Positions 1-9,909 are shown, counted from the stretch's first letter. The stretch: DNA of 64,000 nucleotides from Plantago ovata (GCA_028274465.1 CM051455.1:98836365-98900364); one strand, 5' to 3'. Made by a program: numbers and translations. Notes: generated by a model not told the origin, from the sequence alone.

Positions 1-1
1 G

Positions 2-2048
2 GAGATTATCAATCAACTGGGCCTCGCTCCGTGGCAGCTCCTTCCTAGTGCCTTTGGCACTCTAATTTGTTTCGGGGTGCTCTGCAAGAAGCTCGGGATC
101 CCGGTGAACTTCCATAATTTCAACCAGCTCTTCAGGGTATCGATGAGCTCCGGGAATAAATTTTTCTATTATTTCAACACTCGGCCCGGGCTTGGGTTCA
201 TCGTGGACGCTCCGTCCTCCTCGGGCTACAAGTGGTTCCATCGGTATATTTATGTAAAGAAGAAGAAGCTCCCCGGTATGAGCGACTCTGACGTGGAGTG
301 GGGAGTGCCCAAGCACTTTTATCGAGGACCTATCTCTGATCGGTACCCTCACCCTGTTGAGTTCGACCCTTGGGTTCAGGCGCTCGAGGAGAAAAATGCC
401 AACGAGGACCCGGAGAAGTACTTTTACTGGGGGTTGGTGTTGCAACCGCTCCCTTATCTGGCCGGTCTGTCCTCGCCTGTCTACACGGGTTATAAGGACT
501 CGGGCCACACTGACGATCTCCTCTTCGGTAACTAGTTCGAGGACCCCTTTGTGTTTACTTGTGTTTTTGACTTGTGTTTTTACTCCGTTTTTCCTGTATC
601 GAATGTCCTTGCTATTCGCGCTTGCTAACCATTTATCCTCTTCGATCTTGCAGAGTACTGGTTCACTTGGATCATGTCAAAGACGTTGGAAGCCAAGGAG
701 GAGCAAAGGCGCAAACAGCGATTGGCTGGTAAGACCACGAAGATCCTCGGGTCTTTGGACATTAGCCATCCTAAGAACGCCGCGGAGCATCGAGACGCAC
801 TGGCTAAGGAGGGGCTCGCGACAATCGAGGACCCCTTGGAGGCTGTTAAGAGAAAGGCCACGGAAGATGCGGCCGCTGCCAAGAAGACCGGGGAGGCCGA
901 TCAAGGTAACCCGAAGAAGCGTCCTAAGGATCGGGCTCCTCCTGCAAAAAGAGCCGGCGCGAAGAGGCTTTTGAACTTGGGCGCGAGCGACCAGCCTGCT
1001 CGCAAGAAGGGGACGGCCGCTCTGGATGTCGACCGCGAGGCCGAAATAAAGCGTTTCGTTCAGATGTCCGAGCTGGATCGCGCTCATGAATTGAGCCTCT
1101 GCGCTCTTCAGGTAAATTTTATACGAAATTTTCACAAGTATAGTTTGTTTCCTTCTCGCTTTTGCAAAATCTGACTTCTTCGAACTGTTGCAGCTCGAGC
1201 ATATCAAGGAGGCGTACGCTAATGTTGCAGCGGATCGCTCCGACATAGGCCAAGTGATCGAGGAGCTGGAGAAGACGGTGGCGGCCGAAAAGGCAAAGGC
1301 CCAGGTGGCGAACGAGGAGGTGCGCAAGTCCCATGAGAATGTGGACCAGCTCGAGAGGGAATTGGCCAGGGAGAAGCAGAGGGCCCTGAGTTACAAAGGC
1401 GGGTACTCCACTCTGTCGCAATGTATGCAAAAATTCAAGGACAGTGTGCTATCCTTCCTCGTCGGTAGTCGGCTCGAGACAGCCCGGGACTTCATGGAGT
1501 CCGCCACTTACAAGCTGGCTACCCAGGACATCAGGGACACCGCTCGCGAGGAGGGTTTCTTCTCCTGCATCGGGCAGCTGAAGAGGGTGAAGCTGCTTCC
1601 TGAGGATTTTGATGTGGATGCTCGAGATGACATGCATGCTGGGAGGCGCGATGACATGACCCGGTATCCCGATGAGATCCCTAGCGATGAGATGCATCAT
1701 GCATGCGAGTTCGGGGAGCTTGTTACGGATCCGGATGTGCCTTACCCTAGTAAGCCTTCATATCTCCCCCGGTGGGTCCCCGAATGCATCCGGGCCGGTC
1801 TCCTTCTTCCGTTCGAGAAGGCTCCTCTCCGAAACGCCAATTGGATTCAGCTGAACAAACCGGTGATGGGGCGCGGAGAGGGCTTTGTGGAGCCGGAGCT
1901 GACCGCCCATGCTGGTGCTATAAGGGAGGCGCGCGAGAAAGGTGGCGACGCGACTTTGCACAACCCGAACAGCCCTCCTCGAGCCGGTGCCTCAACGAGC
2001 AGCGTGCCTGCTAACCAGAGTGAGTTCTCCGCGAGCCGGACCCGTTGA
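2..2048 (+). CDS. Antisense accessory gene of the Tat element, putative gypsy-type transposon protein (partial at 5' end)
   Basis: Three exons join in frame: 2-527, 654-1111 and 1194-2048, with introns 528-653 and 1112-1193. Both introns have GT-AG borders and T-rich acceptors. The first junction splits a Glu codon and the second is phase 0. Reading is open from the window start, giving at least 612 aa. The N-terminal part (Trp-rich, with an FNQLF...FYYF segment) resembles the plant family called putative gypsy-type transposon (Pfam PF04195). The middle is basic (KKRPKDRAPP), followed by a long Glu/Lys coiled coil (about 1194-1400) and a conserved C-terminal part. Antisense accessory ORFs of this type are known from Tat elements; their function is unknown. 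The true start is outside the window. The unspliced frames in the introns contain stops, so splicing is needed. Confidence 0.8.
528..653 (+). other. Intron 1 of Tat accessory gene
   Basis: Donor GTAACT follows CTCTTCG; the acceptor is CTTGCAG after a T-rich stretch. Splicing makes a GAG codon and bypasses an in-frame stop right after the donor (TAG at 533-535). Confidence 0.75.
1112..1193 (+). other. Intron 2 of Tat accessory gene
   Basis: Donor CAG/GTAAAT and acceptor GTTGCAG flank 82 nt of T-rich sequence. The junction is phase 0 and joins ...CALQ to LEHIK... in frame. Confidence 0.75.
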
Positions 2049-2705
2049 ACAAGGCCGAGTATGCTCGGTTAATATTTGTACTTGTAATTTTTCAAGTTTT
2101 TCTGAACAATTTCCTGTTTCCTTAACTTGCTATTCGGCCCCTTGTGGCATACTCAATAATGTGTCATTCGGCCCTTTGTGGCGTACTCGATCCATGTTGT
2201 ATTGTAACATAATGTATGTTTTCTTGTCTTGTTTCAATGCAATTTGCTCCTCGATTTGTTTTCTGTACTTAGCATTTTTCTACTTACTCCGTAGTTATGA
2301 CGTATAACTCGAATAGAGTAGTCAAATACAAGTAAGTGAGGATCGAGTAGCCTCTCTCCTCGAGACATAAAACCGCGAGATATTCTTCGTTAACAACTTG
2401 GTTGACATTGTTCGAACTTGTGATATAGTTGCAGCGCTCCTCGATTTCCTTTAAAAATCAAGAGAAAATCTAAGTGTTGGGCGAAGTCGATTTTAGATTC
2501 TCCTCGATCTCCTTCCGCTCGCCGGTCCCAATATGCAAATCGAGTAGGTTTTCACAATTGAATAGCAGCATAATAGTTCTAAAATTGAACAAGTTTTGAG
2601 ACGTGGACATTGCATTGATTTGTCGGAAATACAATTACAATGGGGGCTCCTCGGCCAGCTTGCTTACAATGACTTTTTAACAAAAAGCTTTTTCTTCCTA
2701 CAACT
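2049..2705. other. Non-coding spacer between convergent Tat accessory gene and pol
   Basis: About 650 bases without a credible gene. The plus-strand accessory gene and the minus-strand pol frame converge here, so both 3' ends must lie in this stretch. It holds a short direct repeat (about 2131-2156 and 2165-2190, with TTCGGCCC and GTGGC in each) and is otherwise AT-rich. Confidence 0.6.
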
Positions 2706-4496
2706 TCAAGCGTAGAATCTCTGGAGGTTAGAAGTGTTCCATGGGTTCTTCAATACCCTTCCCTCCATGTCTTGAAGACGGTAACTTCCGTTGGACCTTG
2801 CTTCAATTATCTTGTAGGGGCCTTCCCAATTGGGTTGCATCTTCCCAACTTTGCCCAAGATGTCTGCTCTTCGGAGTACTAGGTCTCCCACTTGGAAGTC
2901 TCTTTCTCTTACGCCTTTGTTGTAGGTCTTCGCGATGAGTGCTTGATATCTGAGGATATTGGCCAAGGCATTGGTCCTCGATTCGCTGATTGTCTCGAGA
3001 TCGAATAGTCTCTCTGTATGATTATCCTCGGGTTGGTACCCTTGGATTCTGAGGGTTTCCACCGCCACTTCTGCTGGTATGACCGCCTCGGACCCATAAA
3101 CTAGCGAGAAGGGAGTCTCTCTCGTAGCTGTTTTTGAAGTAGTGCGGTATGCCCACACCACTCCATCAAGCTCGTCGACCCAGTTCCTATTGGTAGCGAA
3201 CCTCTTCTGCAAGTTGTTGACGAGGATTTTGTTGACGGCTTCTGTTTGCCCATTGGATTGAGGATGTCCTACAGAGGTATACCTCCTCTCAATCTTCATT
3301 TCCTTGCACCATTCATTGAATCTTTGTCCACAAAATTGGGCGCCATTATCCGAGATGAGGACCCTTGGCAAGCCAAATCGACACACGATGTTCCTCCAGA
3401 CGAAGTTCATAACTCTTTGTTCGGTGATGGTAGAGACTGCCTCCACTTCCGCCCACTTGCTAAAGTATTCGACCGCAACGATGATGAACTTCTTTTGACC
3501 CGTGCCTCTTGGAAAGGGACCGACTATGTCGATGCCCCATATGTCGAACGGGCAAGTGATGGAGATGGGCATAAGAGGTTTCGCCGGTACGTTGATCAAA
3601 TTGGCGTGCAATTGACACTCCTCGCACTTTCTCACAAATTGGGCAGCGTCTTCCCGAATAGTGGGCCAGTAGTATCCTTGTCGAATGACTTTTTGGGCGA
3701 GGGTTCTTCCTCCGGCATGGTCGCCGCAACTTCCTCGATGCATCTCTCCGAGAAGTTTCTGAACTTCATGCTCGGCGACGCATCTCAAGTAGACTCCCTC
3801 GGAAGATCTTTTGTACAAGTAGTCTCCTTGCATGATGTATCGAGGAGCTTTCCCCTTGACTCTTCTTGCTTCGGCCTTGTCTCGAGGAAGGCTTCCATTT
3901 TTGAGATATGTTGTTATCTCTTGCATCCAATTCGGTTGATTGTCAATTGCCAAGACGTTTGGCTTTGATGACCACAAAGATGATGCATTGATTCTCATGA
4001 GTATCACGTTCCGGGTATCAACTCCTCCGGAGGCTGAAGCATACTTTGATAGGGCATCTGCCCTTTGATTGAGATCTCTTGAGAACTTTTCAATCTTACA
4101 GCTTTCAAACTTTTGAATTTCTTCCGTGATGGCGCTCTTGTACTCAGCAAGTGAGTCTTTCTTGGTTCTGAATTTCCCCGAGATTTGCTTCTCGGCCAGT
4201 TGAGAATCGGTGAAGAGATATAGCTTCTTCACTTCCAATGATTTTGCCATACGTAGAGCGATGAGGATGGCCTCATATTCTGCTTCATTGTTGGAGACCG
4301 GGAAACTAAGAGTAACGGCGTACTCTAGTTCAGCCCCTCCGGGACTCTTGAAGTATATTCCTATCCCGCCATTTTTTCCTGATGAGGATCCATCAACATG
4401 AAGAATCCAGACGTCTCCGTGGTCGACTAGCTCTTTGGGTTTTGGAGAGACGGTCTCCGCACCCTTTGGCTCGTCGGTTTTCTCTGTCAGGAACAC
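2706..4496 (-). CDS. Tat element archaeal-type RNase H and integrase
   Basis: The 596-codon frame starts with a displayed GTG; it is really the continuation of the polyprotein one frame over. The N-terminal part (about residues 25-160) is an RNase H with Asp in HVDGSSSGKNGG, Glu in NNEAEYEA, Asp in FTDSQL and a final Asp in the NQRADALSK segment: the extra archaeal-type RNase H of Tat elements. Integrase follows: a zinc-binding HHCC region near residue 252 (EMHRGSCGDH...CEEC), then the catalytic Asp in GIDIVGPF (about 320), Asp in SDNGAQF (about 381) and Glu in NGQTEAVNK (about 413). The C-terminus ends NTSNLQRFYA. There are no internal stops. The frame begins just past the stop of the upstream gag-pol frame, so it needs a frameshift or is cut off by a mutation. 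Confidence 0.9.
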   Translation of the reverse strand: MFLTEKTDEPKGAETVSPKPKELVDHGDVWILHVDGSSSGKNGGIGIYFKSPGGAELEYAVTLSFPVSNNEAEYEAILIALRMAKSLEVKKLYLFTDSQLAEKQISGKFRTKKDSLAEYKSAITEEIQKFESCKIEKFSRDLNQRADALSKYASASGGVDTRNVILMRINASSLWSSKPNVLAIDNQPNWMQEITTYLKNGSLPRDKAEARRVKGKAPRYIMQGDYLYKRSSEGVYLRCVAEHEVQKLLGEMHRGSCGDHAGGRTLAQKVIRQGYYWPTIREDAAQFVRKCEECQLHANLINVPAKPLMPISITCPFDIWGIDIVGPFPRGTGQKKFIIVAVEYFSKWAEVEAVSTITEQRVMNFVWRNIVCRFGLPRVLISDNGAQFCGQRFNEWCKEMKIERRYTSVGHPQSNGQTEAVNKILVNNLQKRFATNRNWVDELDGVVWAYRTTSKTATRETPFSLVYGSEAVIPAEVAVETLRIQGYQPEDNHTERLFDLETISESRTNALANILRYQALIAKTYNKGVRERDFQVGDLVLRRADILGKVGKMQPNWEGPYKIIEARSNGSYRLQDMEGRVLKNPWNTSNLQRFYA

Positions 4497-4497
4497 T

Positions 4498-7400
4498 TCA
4501 TGCCTCTTTTAAAGCATCCTCTAGAGCTTGCATCGGGTTGTTTTGATGGGGCTGCTCTTCGACCATCATCATAGCACTCTTTGTTGCTGAAGAGTTTTCC
4601 TCTGAAGTTCCCTTTGAGGGATACTCCACGAGGAAGTCGGCTATGACTTGTGCTTTTTTGGCTACTGGTGCTTGGTAGTCGATGTCGTACTCGCTTAGTT
4701 CAATCGCCCACCTTGCCATTCTTCCTGAATTTTCGGGCTTTCCGAGGACTTGCTTGAGAGGTTGCTTTGTCAAAACAACAACCTTGTGAGCCCCAAAGTA
4801 GGGTTTTAGCCTCCTTGCCGTATAACCGAGGGCAAAGGAAAGCCTCTCGATATCCATGTACCGCGTTTCAGCCCCGGCAAGTACTTTGCTCAAGTAGTAG
4901 ATGGGCAGGTGGTCGTTCCCTTGGATTCGCACCAAAACCGAGCTGATAGCTTCCCCGGTTGCTGCTAAGTACAAATAGAGTACCTCTCCGTCCACGGGCT
5001 TTGACAATAGAGGGGGAGCGAGTAGGTATTCTTTCAGCTTCTCGAAGGCTTCCTCGCACTCCTTTGTCCACTCGAAGTGGCTGCTCTTTCTCAGTACCTT
5101 GAAAAAAGGTAGATTTTTCTCGGCCGACCTTGAGATGAATCTACTCAATGCGATTGATTTTCCGACCAATTGTTGCACCTCATTGATGGACTGAGGTTGG
5201 GGAAGGTCGAGGATGGCCTTTATTTTCTCGGGGTTCGCTTCTATTCCTCTTTCGGTCACCATGTAACCGAGGAACTTCCCCCCTTTGACACCGAAGGTAC
5301 ACTTTGCCGGGTTGAGCTTCATGCCATACTTTCTCAAGATTGAGAAGCACTTTGCCAGGTAACCTACATGTTGCTCCTCGGTCTTGCTCTTGACGAGCAT
5401 GTCATCGACATATATTTCCATGGTTTTACCAAGCTCATCCTTGAACATCTTGTTAACCAGCCTTTGGTAGGTCGCTCCGGCGTTCTTAAGGCCAAATGGC
5501 ATCACGTTGAAGCAATACACATTGCCGTTAGCGAAGAAGGCGGTTTTAGGCACGTCATCTTTGGCCATTTTGACCTGGTAGAAGCCCTGGTATGCATCCA
5601 TGAAACTCAAGAGGGCGCATCCAGCGGTGGAATCGACAAGCTGGTCGATCCGGGGGAGAGGGTATGGATCCTTCGGGCAAAACTTGTTGAGCCTTGTGAA
5701 ATTGTTGCACATTCGCCATTTTCCCGGACCTTTCTCCACGAGGACCACATTGCATACCCAGTCTGAGTATCTCACTTCTTTGATGTGGCCGGCTTTAAGA
5801 AGCCTTTGTACTTCCGCTTCTATGATGGCATTATCTTCTGCGCTGAAGTCTCTTTGCTTTTCCCTGATGTGGGTGATCGATGGATCTACGTTCAGACGGT
5901 GAACGGCAACACGTGGGTCGATCCCCTTTAGGTCCTCGGTGCTCCACGCGAAGATGTCGTTGTTATCTTTCAAACATTGGATGAGTTTCATCCTGACTTC
6001 AGTGGCCATCTCTGTGCCAATTTTCGTGACCTTGTCGGCACTTCCTTCGACGATTTGGATTTCTTCTAGGGCTTCTCTTGCTTCAATTTTGTTTTCCTCA
6101 AAGAACTTCTTCTTTTTGGAAGAGGGTGGGACTGGTGGAATCACTTGATACTCCTCGAGCTCCTTAACAGCTCCTACTAGAGTATCTTCGTCTTTCCTCA
6201 TGGTTGCTTTTCTTCGCCTAAGTGACGGACTTGGCTTTTTCGATTTTCTCTTCACTCGCCGAACTGTGTAGAAACGATAAGGCGCATTGTGAACAAGGGG
6301 AGTCTCTTCGGACGATTGTCCGGGGTTGGGTTCTCCAATAGCAACCCTTGAAGTGAACTTGGCAGACAAGGTGTAGCATTCCCATGCTTCTCGTATGTCT
6401 CCTACTTCCTGTCCGATTCCCAAAGGAGTGGGGAATTTTAGCTTGTTGTGGACCGTGGACACTACGGCTCGGAATTGAGAGAGAGCGGGTCGCCCTAGGA
6501 CTGCGAAATAATCGAATGGCATATCGACCACCACGAAAGGAACTTGTTGGGTTACCCTTCTAGGAGCGCTACCCATTGACACTGTGAGGTTGATCATTCC
6601 GAGCGGCATGACAGGTTGTCCTCCGAATCCTACCAATGCGCTCCTCACTTCTCTGAGCCCTTCCCTTGGGTTCATGTGCATCCTTTTCAAGGTTCCGGTG
6701 AAGATCAAGTTTGCTGAGCATCCAGTATCGACGAGGATTCTACCCAACTTGTAGGATTGAACATCCAAGGACACTACAAGTGGGACGCAAGGATCATAGA
6801 TGTTGCCTCCTCCAGCATGCTTCAGAGGTATCTCGCTATCATCGAAAGAGATAACGTTGGTTCCCGGTCGCGCGGCTTGAGCGTACTTCACATCTCGGAC
6901 CCTAAGGTTGTCTGCCGTAATCTCCCTTTGATTACGAGTGTCGCCGCCGGCGGGTCCTCCCGCAATTGTGAGAGTGCGGATGCTTCCATTTACGGGGCGG
7001 TTCTCATAATTGTTGTAATTATGAATGTCGTCGTCCTGAGGGTTTCCTTGGTAGGGGTGCTCGCTCCCTGTTTGAGGAGGTGGGGGCAGCAGTGCCAGGG
7101 GTTCCTCCTTCCGGATGTAGTTAACCAATTGACCGCCGCGTATCATTCTCTCAATCTCGTTCTTGAGCTCGACACACTCATCTGAGGTGTGCCCTTTCCC
7201 CTTGTGAAACTTGCAAAATTTTTCCGAGTTCTTGTTCCTTTGGTTTTCCTTAATCGGGGGTGGCCACGAGACGTCTAGCTTCCTCGAGACTATATAGTTC
7301 AAGATGTCGGATCTTGGCCTATTCAAGTCTGTGTAGTTGCTATATCGTCTTGGAGGCGACCTTCTGGGAGGAGACCTCCTGTCTCTGAAATCATTTCTTG

Positions 7401-9066
7401 AGTTGCCCTCCTTGATCAACCCAAATTTTTGCTCTTTCCTCTGCTTCCCGGGGTTTTGGGGTCGAGGAGGGTACTCCTTTTCTTTTTCTTTTTCTTTCCC
7501 TTTTTCCTTGGGAAGATTGGTTCTCACGGTGACCGTTCTTCGGAATTCCTCAGCTTCGAGGAAGTCCTTGCAAACTTTGGCAAGTTGTGCTTCGTTCTCT
7601 ATACACGATGCTGAGAGTACATCTTGGAATCTGATGTTGGTAGTGTTACCATACAAGTATTCCTTCCTCTCATTGATCGAGTGATCCTCGACTTGGAGGG
7701 CTGCTTCATGAAAGCGGTTGATGAAGTCCCTCAAGTCTTCGTTGTTTCTCTGGACAATTTCGGCCAAGTACCTCACCCGTCTCTTGGCGTTCATCACTTT
7801 CTCGAAACGCTTAGAAAACTCCTTACAGAGATCTCTATATGATTTGATGGACCGGTGAGGGAGGCGCGACCACCATTTCATTGCTTCCCCGGATAAGTTA
7901 GCCGGGAAGAGGAGTGCTTTAGTCCTTGAGTCATGACCGTAAGCATCCATTTTGGTGCCAAATCTTACCAAGTAGTCCTTTGGACAACTTGTTCCATCAT
8001 AGCTTTCGAAGGTGGGAAAGCCTCTTTCAATTTTGGCTTGGTGGTTCCTGATCTCATCGCACAAAGGGCTCGGATCTTGGTCTTGCTCTCTCTCTTGGAC
8101 GGTTCCTCGGAGAGTTTCTATCTGAGCGTCAAGTGCGGATTTCCTCGCGTTGAGTTCCTCCAGAGTGAGCCTCCTCCCCGTGATCGGATCGACCAGGGGG
8201 GTTACCTCAGCTACTGTTCTCAATGCTTGATTCTCTTCCACTGCTTCTTGTTGGTTTTGAGGAGTTACCTGGTTGGGGGTAACTTGATTTGGGAGAGCGG
8301 GTGGTGTAGCGACCACCTGAGCCCTATTTTCTTGTTGCGCTACATTTTGCAATGATGCCCTTATTCTTCTATCAATCAAGTCTCTCAAATCATCCGGGGC
8401 ACCTTGTGGTCCTAACCTCGATTGGATTCTTGATGGTCCGAGTCGAGATTGGATCGGCCTGGTGTTGGCTCTTGAATGTGCTTCATCTTGGGCAACAGGT
8501 GCTCTTCCTTGAGATTGGCGAGGAGCGACCAATGTGGCTCGAGGTTGCTCTTGCACCGGTGCTTGTGGTTCTACTGGAGCTTGTATCTCGGTATTAACCC
8601 TAATAGCCTCATTACCTCCGACATATCCTTGTAAAGTAAGAAGGAATAGACCGTATTGAGCTTCGCCCATCCCGAAATCTGATGGTCGGACGACACGTCC
8701 ATCAGGAAGGGTGAAGGTCAATGCGGCCGGTTGAGGAGGATTCACTGCCACGGGAGGTTGGTTGACTGCTACCGGATGAGGCTGCCCCCTAGACTCGGCG
8801 TTGTTTGCGACTCTCAAGGCTCCATAGGCGTTTCCTACCGGGACTCCTTGCGGGTTATTTTCCCCGGATGTCTCATTTTGGGAGTGAGTGACATTAGTAA
8901 ATGCCCCCTCCGTGTAATCTCGGTTCCTTGCAACATTGTTATTTCTTGGCTCCCTAGGAACACCCTCCGTTCCTCCTCCGCGACCGTTATTAGAGGGACG
9001 GCCTCTAGGTCGAGAAGGGTTCGCGGGTGGTGCATTAGCAAGACGGTTGCTTCTTCTGGGAGGAAT
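4498..9066 (-). CDS. Tat element gag-protease-RT-RNase H polyprotein
   Basis: The frame is open from just after a TGA at 9079-9081 down to the TGA at 4498-4500, about 1,520 codons. No ATG opens it. An ATT at 9064-9066 stands where PPRRSNRLA begins, so I infer that an original ATG was lost. In order: a Pro/Gln/Asn-rich N-terminus, the retrotransposon gag domain (MKWWSRLPHRSI), a CCHC-like knuckle (CKFHKGKGHTSDEC, nucleotides about 7210), an aspartic protease (LVDTGCSANLIF, about 6730), reverse transcriptase with FMDAYQGFYQ and the catalytic YVDD at about 5404-5415, and the ordinary Gypsy RNase H. It should make the virion proteins and copy the RNA. The second RNase H and integrase follow in another frame. 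Confidence 0.9.
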   Translation of the reverse strand: MPPRRSNRLANAPPANPSRPRGRPSNNGRGGGTEGVPREPRNNNVARNRDYTEGAFTNVTHSQNETSGENNPQGVPVGNAYGALRVANNAESRGQPHPVAVNQPPVAVNPPQPAALTFTLPDGRVVRPSDFGMGEAQYGLFLLTLQGYVGGNEAIRVNTEIQAPVEPQAPVQEQPRATLVAPRQSQGRAPVAQDEAHSRANTRPIQSRLGPSRIQSRLGPQGAPDDLRDLIDRRIRASLQNVAQQENRAQVVATPPALPNQVTPNQVTPQNQQEAVEENQALRTVAEVTPLVDPITGRRLTLEELNARKSALDAQIETLRGTVQEREQDQDPSPLCDEIRNHQAKIERGFPTFESYDGTSCPKDYLVRFGTKMDAYGHDSRTKALLFPANLSGEAMKWWSRLPHRSIKSYRDLCKEFSKRFEKVMNAKRRVRYLAEIVQRNNEDLRDFINRFHEAALQVEDHSINERKEYLYGNTTNIRFQDVLSASCIENEAQLAKVCKDFLEAEEFRRTVTVRTNLPKEKGKEKEKEKEYPPRPQNPGKQRKEQKFGLIKEGNSRNDFRDRRSPPRRSPPRRYSNYTDLNRPRSDILNYIVSRKLDVSWPPPIKENQRNKNSEKFCKFHKGKGHTSDECVELKNEIERMIRGGQLVNYIRKEEPLALLPPPPQTGSEHPYQGNPQDDDIHNYNNYENRPVNGSIRTLTIAGGPAGGDTRNQREITADNLRVRDVKYAQAARPGTNVISFDDSEIPLKHAGGGNIYDPCVPLVVSLDVQSYKLGRILVDTGCSANLIFTGTLKRMHMNPREGLREVRSALVGFGGQPVMPLGMINLTVSMGSAPRRVTQQVPFVVVDMPFDYFAVLGRPALSQFRAVVSTVHNKLKFPTPLGIGQEVGDIREAWECYTLSAKFTSRVAIGEPNPGQSSEETPLVHNAPYRFYTVRRVKRKSKKPSPSLRRRKATMRKDEDTLVGAVKELEEYQVIPPVPPSSKKKKFFEENKIEAREALEEIQIVEGSADKVTKIGTEMATEVRMKLIQCLKDNNDIFAWSTEDLKGIDPRVAVHRLNVDPSITHIREKQRDFSAEDNAIIEAEVQRLLKAGHIKEVRYSDWVCNVVLVEKGPGKWRMCNNFTRLNKFCPKDPYPLPRIDQLVDSTAGCALLSFMDAYQGFYQVKMAKDDVPKTAFFANGNVYCFNVMPFGLKNAGATYQRLVNKMFKDELGKTMEIYVDDMLVKSKTEEQHVGYLAKCFSILRKYGMKLNPAKCTFGVKGGKFLGYMVTERGIEANPEKIKAILDLPQPQSINEVQQLVGKSIALSRFISRSAEKNLPFFKVLRKSSHFEWTKECEEAFEKLKEYLLAPPLLSKPVDGEVLYLYLAATGEAISSVLVRIQGNDHLPIYYLSKVLAGAETRYMDIERLSFALGYTARRLKPYFGAHKVVVLTKQPLKQVLGKPENSGRMARWAIELSEYDIDYQAPVAKKAQVIADFLVEYPSKGTSEENSSATKSAMMMVEEQPHQNNPMQALEDALKEA

Positions 9067-9134
9067 ATTCGTGAAGTGTCACGAGGAGGAAAGTGGCCCG
9101 ACCAGTAGGGCAAGGAATGACCTTTTGTGTCGAT

Positions 9135-9151
9135 TCCCACAGACGGCGCCA
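9135..9151 (-). promoter_or_regulatory. Primer binding site of the Tat element
   Basis: Minus-strand TGGCGCCGTCTGTGGG lies two bases inside the LTR. TGGCGCC is the usual start of Gypsy primer sites that pair with a tRNA 3' end. I think tRNA-Arg, as reported for Ogre/Tat elements, but cannot confirm it here. Confidence 0.8.
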
Positions 9152-9316
9152 AATGTTGAAGGGTAATTCGTGTTTCTTTCTAAGTTCGCAATGAATCGCT
9201 ATTCTAAGTCTTTCTAGTTCTTCTTCTTGTAGTGTCCCTCTAAGGTATGAAATGAGCCTTCTTGTAGCTTCCTCGTACCTGAAATAGACTAGAGGGGGGG
9301 GGTTAGTGTCTCTTGC

Positions 9317-9340
9317 CCGGTCTGTAAGGTATCAGACCGG
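9317..9340. other. Perfect hairpin in Tat LTR downstream of the TATA box
   Basis: CCGGTCTG and CAGACCGG form an 8-bp stem around an 8-nt loop. It lies roughly 110 nt past the TATA box, so it would be in the transcript leader or R region. Confidence 0.5.
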
Positions 9341-9447
9341 AGAGGCGACTTTACGAGTAGGGAGTTGTGAGGCTTCCCTAGTAAGAGTAGTGAAAGTGGT
9401 GCTCGGGTGGCGTAGTTAATGCTTACTGTTGAGGAGTAAATGAGGCC

Positions 9448-9455
9448 CTTTTATA
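9448..9455 (-). promoter_or_regulatory. TATA box in Tat LTR
   Basis: Minus strand reads AGTATAAAAGGGC, a strong TATA match about 450 bases into the LTR. This suits the U3/R boundary of a Pol II LTR promoter. Confidence 0.65.
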
Positions 9456-9909
9456 CTTGAGACCCTTCATCTTCAGGTCGTGTAGGATCACGCCACGTGT
9501 ACGGCCAGGATTGAGGCCTTCCTCGGCCCAGGCCCATTAAGGAGGTCCGTGGGCCTTGGCCCAGGAGAGCAACCATGGCTGGTCGCTCTGTGGTCCTCGT
9601 GCCTTCCTTGTGCGTGGGTAATGCGAGTAGTGTCCTGCTCAGTTTCTGTCAAGGAGCGTTATCTTGACGTAAGGCCTCCTCGAGCCCGAGAGAGATGCTC
9701 CTCGAGCCCACTGGCAGCTTTGTCCTTGAGAGGAGCTTATTTTGAGGGTTGTCCTCCCAGTGATGGTCGGACCCTATGTTGGTCGATCCACACCTTAGTG
9801 ACATACTTGGGTGTGGTTGTGCCCCTTGAGGGACGGCCTATGATGCTTTGTCGCGCTCTTAGACCGCTCCAGTTCGTACATGCGGACTGGACATATTTCA
9901 ACCCTAACA

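Larger units (their letters stand above)
1..9909 (-). mobile_element. Tat-lineage Ty3/Gypsy LTR retrotransposon, 5' LTR and internal region (3' end outside window)
   Basis: Reading on the minus strand, the order is LTR (9909 to 9154), primer binding site, gag, protease, reverse transcriptase, RNase H, a second RNase H, integrase, then an accessory gene in the opposite orientation. The second, archaeal-type RNase H after the normal one and an accessory ORF downstream of integrase are hallmarks of the plant Tat lineage. The element sits inside a SIRE LTR: the sequence right of 9909 resumes SIRE LTR sequence also found from 33482. The 3' LTR lies left of position 1. The coding regions are almost unbroken, so this is one of the youngest insertions here. 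Confidence 0.9.
9154..9909 (-). repeat. 5' LTR of the Tat element
   Basis: 756 bp. On the minus strand it begins TGTTAGGGTTG and ends TTCAACA, immediately before the primer site. It contains a TATA box, a perfect 8-bp hairpin and a C-rich tract (G-rich on plus). The flank AAGAT at 9910-9914 is the expected target duplication, but its partner is outside the window. Confidence 0.8.

Noticed and set aside
677..1327. 216-codon minus-strand ORF
   Set aside because: It is antisense to the coiled-coil exons of the Tat accessory gene; the coding signal is on the plus strand with proper introns.
8835..9152. 105-codon minus-strand ORF beginning in the Tat primer site
   Set aside because: It is out of frame with gag, while the gag frame is open over the same stretch with better Tat-like composition.
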